From assembly GCA_905221615.1 (NCBI GenBank), contig CAJNDT010005724.1, positions 201,001 through 265,000 on the forward strand: a stretch of DNA of 64,000 nt, written 5' to 3'. The notes under the pieces are model-generated. The model worked only from the letters and a program-made list of their open reading frames with translations. It ran no database searches and was not told the DNA's origin. This document shows positions 57,737-64,000 of the stretch, piece after piece. Within the stretch, counting starts at the first letter, position 1, and the number at the start of each line of letters is the position of its first letter. Both the position numbers and the translations under genes were made by a program. This stretch comes from Symbiodinium sp. CCMP2592 (taxonomy: Eukaryota > Sar > Dinophyceae > Suessiales > Symbiodiniaceae).

Positions 57737-58822
57737 TCAGTATGATGCCAAGTTGCAGCCACGCTCGCCGAGAGATCCCGTAACCTGCCCGCCGCGGTTG
57801 AAGCCACTTTGGCCTGTTGTGTTGGACAAGGCCAGCTGATGCAGCCTTACCGGCGGGTTCAGTTCATATGCAGTGGCTTGCAGCCGGTCGAAGCCAATCT
57901 GGGATGGTTCGAAAGCTTCCGTCTGAAGACCGGAGCTTCTGCAAATCTCCCACACATCGCGGTCGCGGCGATTTGACTCGTCCGGCCATGGTGCCGCGCC
58001 AACATCCCAACACCTCATGTCTGAAAGAGTATGGCCGGGAAACCAAGCCAAAATTCCCCGGAAGAATGAATCCATTGATCCAGAGAATCCAGCAAACTCG
58101 TCATGAAGGTTGTGCAAGAAATACAAGATCACTGGCTCGGCCTTTGCGTGCACTGGCCCGAGCTGGAGGGCAGTACGGAAAATGTGTTCTTCAGTGTACG
58201 AGGAGAGCCTGGACCAGAATGCGATCGAACCATCTTGAACAAAGGTCTCCATCAAATTGCTTGTGGACTTGAGAATCGTTCTTGCTTTCTCCACATCAGA
58301 ATCTGACAGGACTGGTTCCCACAGCATCTGCTGCCAAATGTTATCAGTTGCAGATACGATCTTCGTAAAGTTCGAGAACTCCTGCTTGGCAAGACGGGCC
58401 AGAAGTCCAAAGATCGGCCATCCAGACTGCACAATTCTTTGCCAGGGTGTGTCTAGAACCTCGTGCAGCAGCACTTTCATCCAAAGGGCAACGACATCTT
58501 CATCATCATGGCGGGAGAAGAAATCCGGAATTATGTCCAAAAGAAACAAACGACACGCCAATACTCCCAGTGGGCACTTGTGGGCTGTGTTTGGCGATTC
58601 CAAAGCCATCGCCGATTGCATCAACAAGTTTGGATGCATTGATACAATCCTGGCTGCACGAACACGATCCCACATTCCCTTCTTCATAATTTGCCAAGTC
58701 GACAAGCGATCCTCATCTGAGTCATCTGCAACATTGCAGCTCCAACTTGCATGCTCTTGATCTCCGCGGCATTGCGCCAACAACAAGCCGGCGAGCACGC
58801 CACGAAAGAATCCAGGCGTCAT
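57737..58822 (-). CDS. FkbM methyltransferase, N-terminal part with leader
   Basis: A 361-codon frame from ATG 58822. MTPGFFRGVLAGLLLAQCRG looks like a signal peptide or anchor. Residues about 25-255 are an unassigned helical region (for example LFLLDIIPDFFSRHDDEDVV). From about residue 275 there is a SAM-methyltransferase start: CWDVGAAPW, then LQTEAFEPSQIGFDRLQATA, then VRLHQLALSNTTGQSGF, matching the DVGA ... FEP ... AL order of FkbM proteins. The usual glycine after DVGAN is replaced by PW, which may be real or a mis-read splice. The frame ends before the DVEGHE motif, found at 55094-55228. Product location is probably secretory. Confidence 0.75.
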   Translation of the reverse strand: MTPGFFRGVLAGLLLAQCRGDQEHASWSCNVADDSDEDRLSTWQIMKKGMWDRVRAARIVSMHPNLLMQSAMALESPNTAHKCPLGVLACRLFLLDIIPDFFSRHDDEDVVALWMKVLLHEVLDTPWQRIVQSGWPIFGLLARLAKQEFSNFTKIVSATDNIWQQMLWEPVLSDSDVEKARTILKSTSNLMETFVQDGSIAFWSRLSSYTEEHIFRTALQLGPVHAKAEPVILYFLHNLHDEFAGFSGSMDSFFRGILAWFPGHTLSDMRCWDVGAAPWPDESNRRDRDVWEICRSSGLQTEAFEPSQIGFDRLQATAYELNPPVRLHQLALSNTTGQSGFNRGGQVTGSLGERGCNLASY

Positions 58823-59679
58823 TGCCAACAAGGCTTACACTGCACATGGCCAACAAAAACGTGGACGTCGCATCATCGTGACATGTCTGGTTGGCGAACA
58901 AGAGCTGTTGCTGGCAGTCCAAATCTGGTACCCTTGCTACCTATGCAAGTGAAGAAATGATGCGGAATCGTCAATACTCATTTAAGCTATGTCCTGCATG
59001 ATGCAGTGCCGGGGTTGGAGCCAAATGCAACGACTAGAAGCGGCTTTGAAGCGTGGAGGCGATTGCAGAAGCTGCGAGCTGCGAGAGCCACACCAATGGA
59101 AAAACCAGCACAGCAGCAACGAGTCCGCTGGCTCCCCAAGCGGACTCTGCCTACGAGAGCCGCACAGGTCGACAGCGATTGCACGGCACAGACTACGCAG
59201 TGACTATGACTACGCAGTCCTTGAAGGCCAAGAGAGAGTGCTGGAGAACTGCCAGCGCCTGACTGCACACGAGACATGAAGTAACATGCGATGCGACTGA
59301 AAGTTGGAAAGCACCGTGCTGTCGTGCGATGAACGGTCAACATCAAGCCCTGCAGATGCTGCTAGAGGAAAAGGCCTTCAGCCCAGGTCGAACAACTACG
59401 CAGTCTTCAGCGATGGGCTCAGTGAGTCAAGTCTATCGAAATACTTGAAAAAACGCTGTAACATCCGACAACTTCTGTTTCGTGGCCTCTGTCGCGAAAA
59501 CCGCCACGACGAAGATCCCCGCCTCACAACGCTCAAAAGGTGGCTGGCTCACTCCGTTTGGCATTTAAGGACCAGGCCCTGCGGACCCGTGTGAGTTTCA
59601 GGTGAAAATAGTTCCAGCCGATGACCAAGTGATTTCGCCTGCTGAAGCACTTCTCAAGACGAGACGGAAGTTGTTTCCG

Positions 59680-59844
59680 CCATGAAAGACGGCTTCCACA
59701 TCTGCGGCACCTCATCGCTTGGAAGATGGTTCCCAAAACCTTCTCCTTCGGATCCTCCCGATCCTGCCGGTCACATCTCTCAGGGTCTGCGATAATCCGC
59801 TGGACAATAAAAGCCAGCCAGTCGACATGTTCATGGGACTGCAC
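59680..59844 (-). CDS. Coding-like exon, unidentified
   Basis: The minus-strand frame reads SHEHVDWLAFIVQRIIADPE and RCDRQDREDPKEKVLGTIFQ, a plausible exon without recognised domain. It lies upstream of the FkbM gene on the same strand. Confidence 0.35.
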
Positions 59845-59935
59845 TGGGGCTCAAGCAATAACTTGCGTTCTCAAGCTGTCTAGCGGAGTCACCTCCACCA
59901 AACGAGTTGAACGATGCAACCCCCGGAGCAGATGT

Positions 59936-60085
59936 TAAGCAAAAGCGTCCGCAGCAGCGGCAGCTGCTGCAGCAGCAACGAGAACATGAACCAGATGCAG
60001 GAATAGGAACAGGAACAACAACGGTTTCACCGCATCGGCAACAAGAGGAACAAGAACAATAACAAGGACAAGAACAATACGGTGT
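59936..60085. repeat. CAG/CAA/AAC-rich low-complexity tract
   Basis: Interrupted CAGCAG, CAACAA, AGGAACAGGAACAA and AACAAGAACAA words on the plus strand. A Gln-rich frame is possible, but no gene context supports it. Confidence 0.75.
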
Positions 60086-60550
60086 CCGAATCCCTACTAA
60101 CATTGCAAGAGTGAACATGATGCAGAATTATTCGGTGAGAACTCCTTTCTCATGCCTGCCCCTTCCCAAAGGGGCCACAGTAGAACTGCAGGCTGCATGA
60201 ACTACAGAAAGCAAGGACTGTTGATGGCTGTGAAGAGAACAAAAAATAGAAAGCGGGAATGCAAAGTGTAATACAATAACATTTGACTAATTAAAACGTG
60301 ATGTGCACCATGTTGCAACCAGAGCTTAAGTCATCATTGCCCTCTTGGTGCCCTCTGGGCAGGGACTGTCTGGACAACTGGCAGAGGAATTACAGGAGCT
60401 ACGAGCATCGGGTGCTGTCCTTCAGAGAAAGCCGAAGCCGCCCGACTCTTCAGGCCAATGCCCAGTCCCGGGAATGAGATAACTACGACTACTTCTCCAA
60501 TGACGAAGGAAGCCCGGCTAGAGTTCGAGCTTTAGGAAAGCGTTTCCTCT

Positions 60551-60665
60551 CTCTAAACCCTAAGCCCTAAACTTTTTTGCAGCAGGCTTGCACGCAAGGA
60601 CGCCTGGTAGTTTTCCGCTTTTCCGGCCCCTAAACCCTAAACCCTAGGCCTTAAACCCTGTTTAG
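60551..60665. repeat. Two interstitial telomere-type blocks
   Basis: ctctaaaccctaagccctaa at 60551-60572 and cccctaaaccctaaacccta at 60627-60646, continuing to about 60665 with ggccttaaaccctgttta. They are separated by about 55 bp of unrelated sequence. Both blocks are CCCTAAA on the plus strand. Confidence 0.85.
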
Positions 60666-60807
60666 GAATATGGGGCCTAGGGCTAGGGCCTTCGGGGATC
60701 ATCTCAGGGCGGTTCCTTGCAGACTTTGCGGCTTTAAGATACATTGTCGAAATGCGCGGCTTCTGGATTCAAAGGTCAGCGTGCAAGACTGCAAGATGCT
60801 GATTTCA

Positions 60808-60960
60808 ATTTGATAAAGGGCGGGGGTTTAAGACTGCTCGTGCCGCATAGGCAGCAGTTGCATGCTTTGGCAACTCATCCGCCTCTAAGAATTTAAGCAC
60901 CTTCACTAGATTCTGACAGCAGGTGTCATGCTGCCCACAATCACAGTAAGCCCTGAGCTT
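60808..60960 (-). CDS. Coding-like exon, unidentified
   Basis: The minus-strand frame contains KLRAYCDCGQHDTCCQNLVK and VLKFLEADELPKHATAAYAA. Cys-rich at its start, then helical. No family assigned. Confidence 0.3.
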
Positions 60961-60999
60961 TGTTGGAGGCGTCATGTTCGTCCACATACACGGACACCA

Positions 61000-63900
61000 T
61001 GACCTCACCGGTGACACGCTGGCAAGATTAGCTGCTAGACATGGAATCGACATACTCCGACTGTTCCAAGCTCGGCGCGAATCCAGCACAAGCCACAAGG
61101 ACAAGAGTCTGGGGCATGAGTTCTACTTTGCCAACACTCGCCAAAGAGGGGCGAAACATTCGCATTAACTGTCTCTGGAACGATACGAAACTGCCACTTC
61201 AAACATGCAAGCCCCACCGCCGAGACTACATTCGCTGTGGTCGTGAAGTCATCTTCATACTGACCTCAAGATGAGCTCTCCATGCCCCGTCTCAAGTGCA
61301 TTTTAAAGCAGAATACGTTTATCCAGCACCTACATGTCGGCTCGCGTCCGCTGGACAAGAAGTTGCTCTGCTGGACGGCAAGTGGAGATAAACGGCTTCA
61401 CTATTCCACATCCCTGCTGTGGCTGCAACGACAGCCACATGTGTGGCACAGCGCCCGAGTCCATTGCTCAGCAACTCTCCCGGCGACTGTTGCTGGACGA
61501 CATCTAGCCTCAATTGCCAGTCTCTTGCAACAAGAACATCCTCCGACACCTACTTCCAGAGGGCCGGTCTGCGCGGCCAAGTCGTCCGCCAGAACGATGA
61601 AGTTTTCCATATGCATGGTGATGCAGGAATCCTCCCGTAGGCTTTCGCTTGAAGGTGAGCCACTGACCGTGGCCGTGCACCATGACATGACGACCTGCCT
61701 CGCTAAAAACGGAGCCCCGGGCATCAAACGCAGCTTCGCTGAAGTTGCCATTCCCCAGGTCGACCCAGTAGCACGTGGACGGATTCCTGCCAAGTTTACA
61801 ACAGTGACACAGAACCTGCAGAGCTTCAGGCATCTACATCCAAACTTGCTGAGTTTTGTGCTCCACATTGCCGAAACTGGAAGTATCGTACCTGTACAGT
61901 TCGCAGCGCATCCGGCTCTGGGGCTCGATGGGAACATCCCAAGATAGGCGCAAAGGTCACGCGGCAATCTTTGGCAGCATAGAGTATGAGACATTCTCGA
62001 TGGACCTGCATGGCACATGCTCGTAGACTAAGCAAGAGTCGAATGGGACATCAATATCTGCCGCGCCTTTCGAGTAGGTTGCTTTCTCCAGCCTTCGAGG
62101 TTTTGACTTTCCTTTGCCCCTAGGAAACTCTGATCCGAGCCTCGTCTGTAATGATGAGAGACATGGCGTGCCAAAGCCTACCAGGCTTGTCATCTGCGGA
62201 GCATGGGCTCATGATATCAGGCTGTGCGTGGCCCGTGGCCTCTCACTTGGGCTGATATTCTGGGGCGGCCTTGCCAACCGCAGCTCGCGGCGCGTAGTAC
62301 TCGTAGCTCAATCTTGTTGCTGTTTTTGCTGGGATGCCGGCACCAGACTTTGCACTTCGGGTCTGCTTTCGTTTGCCGGAGCAGGAGCTTCCCTTTGGGG
62401 AAAGCAGTGCAGAACGACAAAGGGTGCAAGCAGAGCGACGAGTGAAGAGGGGGAATGGTTTTCTCGGCTGCTCACAAGCTGCGGTTGCCAGGCATGACCA
62501 GGAAGTCGTATGGAAACTTCCTCAGCACTGCAAAGAATGAAACATCCTCCGTCCCCTCACTTCACAAAACCAGTCCATTGAGACCATGAGGTGTTGGCTT
62601 GAACTGCACGTACCTGTAGTTGAAAGAGCTCGGCAGCCCTGAGCGCTCAAGGCCTCGACGTGCCCGCAGTGCTGTGGCAGAGGTTGGGGTTTCTTCAAAG
62701 AGACGTCATTAGTGCGGCTTGGAGACTTGGCAGGTCGAACCTCAGCTCATGGCACACAAGCCGGACTTGCGCCAGCATCAACATTTGCCGTCGAGCTGTC
62801 GAAGCCTGGCAGATCCACTCTGAGATGCAGCTGGGTGGCAGAGTGGTGACCCGTGCGTAATTTTGTGACTCGTCGTCTGCATCACTGAAGTCTTTACCTT
62901 CGAAATTGGGACCGTTAGAAACTCCTGCGGAGGGGAGGTCTTGGAAGCTTGGGAGCGGGCCCATGAAGATGTCTTGGCCAGGCAGTGCGAAGCTGATCGG
63001 AACCTGCCACAAACGCTGCGGACTCCGGCCCGGGCTGGGCATTGGGACACAGAGCGTCTCCCGAACCCCGTCGCCTCACCAGGATATATCTGTGCGTGGA
63101 TAACCTGAAGAAGGCAACCAGCAAGCGATTCCAGCTGCTGAGTTGAAGGGGCGTAAGGTGGTCTTTCCTTCGAGCTGTCACGGCATTGCTGGTCTATCCT
63201 GGGCTGCTCACATCCGTAAGCTGCTTGGTCATTGCTGTTGACAGCAAAAACTGTCGATACCTGGAGCATGGGGGGGCAGTGTTTGGCATGCCTTGGTCCC
63301 TTTTCGTTTAGCGAGGCCCAAAGCCCGGCAAAGGCCCGTACATTGTCTCCCCGTCTCGCGTCTCTGAGGTCTGCAGACTTCGACTCCATTGCCAGGGAAC
63401 CTAAATGGGCGCATGGCCGGGTCTGGCCTTCAGCTTTCCTTTCACACCCACACCCGGTCTGTCGAGCTAAGCATCACACCTTGCCACCCATGCCACGGCC
63501 ACCTTTTAAGCGTCTCGCAGTGGCCTCTTCGTAAGATGGGACCTGGAATCGACATCCCATCGGCTTCCGTGACATGGCCAGTACTTTCGTAGGGCTGCAG
63601 CGACGCCCGGGATAATGGCATCGAGAGCATACAACCTCCAAACAGGGTCTTTCGAGGCCACAGTGCCTATCCAACGCTTCCAGAAAGTATCTGGGAAGTG
63701 AGCAGGCCCAAGGTGACATCCACAAGATCCTCAGATCGGACAGCAGGAAATTCATTTGAAACAAACGCGCCGCAATCTTTCCCACATCTTAGCAGTCTTA
63801 GCATAGCACCGTCGACCCCAGAGATGCATCTGCTGCGATGTACCCGAGATCGACAGACCTTCAAGAAAGCAGTCTCGAGCTCTTGGGCTCAAGCTCGACT

Positions 63901-64000
63901 CAGAAAAGATCTTGGTATGAGGCAGATTCACCATGGTCCCCACGAAATCCACGACCTTCAGTAACCAAACAGACTGGCAAACTCTATCCCTCAGCATGCC
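61000..64000. other. Right end without an identifiable gene
   Basis: Several overlapping frames on both strands (61282-61947 plus, 61401-62018 minus, 62778-63389 minus) have similar length and composition, so I cannot pick a coding strand from sequence alone. Minus-strand pieces such as CITMHMENFIVLADDLAA (about 61640-61570) look coding-like. It may be exons of a minus-strand gene that continues beyond the window. Confidence 0.35.

Overview
The window looks like nuclear DNA of a dinoflagellate, probably of the Symbiodiniaceae kind. Recognisable genes are chopped into many small exons. At least one intron can be placed exactly, a 55-nt GC-AG intron inside an aminopeptidase gene. All recognisable genes lie on one strand, telomere-type CCCTAAA blocks are scattered internally, and most of the sequence is repeats and introns. 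No bacterial operon, rRNA, convincing tRNA or CRISPR array was seen. Exon limits are read by eye from protein similarity and are approximate unless stated.

Left part (1-13957): a GC-rich CCCACCGCC minisatellite, four abutting perfect hairpins at 621-689, an AT-rich patch, then a 5-kb satellite domain (3188-8310). The satellite unit is 112 bp. Its left half is a rearranged zone holding a 1.13-kb duplication, two inverted satellite fragments and four large hairpins whose outer stem is conserved while the inner stem differs. From 8310 to a 100-N gap (13958-14057) the DNA is crowded with a strand-biased word, TGACNCT(G), and the minus strand carries long open stretches that may be exons of an unidentified gene.

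Middle part (14058-31870): short tandem repeats, a dispersed repeat in direct and inverted copies, a large TAC/CTA trinucleotide expansion (17.6-18.5 kb), and a telomere-like satellite. That satellite is split in phase by a nearly complete non-LTR retrotransposon (22191-26802, minus strand) with an ORF1 protein, an apurinic-type endonuclease and a reverse transcriptase. ORF1 and ORF2 share one frame and are separated by a single TGA. A possible degenerate spliced-leader relict lies at 27827-27847.

Right part (31875-64000): multi-exon genes on the minus strand. These are a short-chain dehydrogenase/reductase (31875-35285, with an apparent 1-nt frameshift), an Xaa-Pro aminopeptidase of family M24B (38407-42735) with all five metal ligands, unassigned coding-like exons (43.3-47.5 kb), and FkbM-methyltransferase segments (55094-55228 and 57737-58822). 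An unrelated-looking membrane-protein gene (56.5-57.6 kb) lies between the two FkbM segments. The rest is intronic or intergenic, with no product I can name. One-strand gene order fits the unidirectional gene arrays known in dinoflagellates; the neighbours share no evident pathway.
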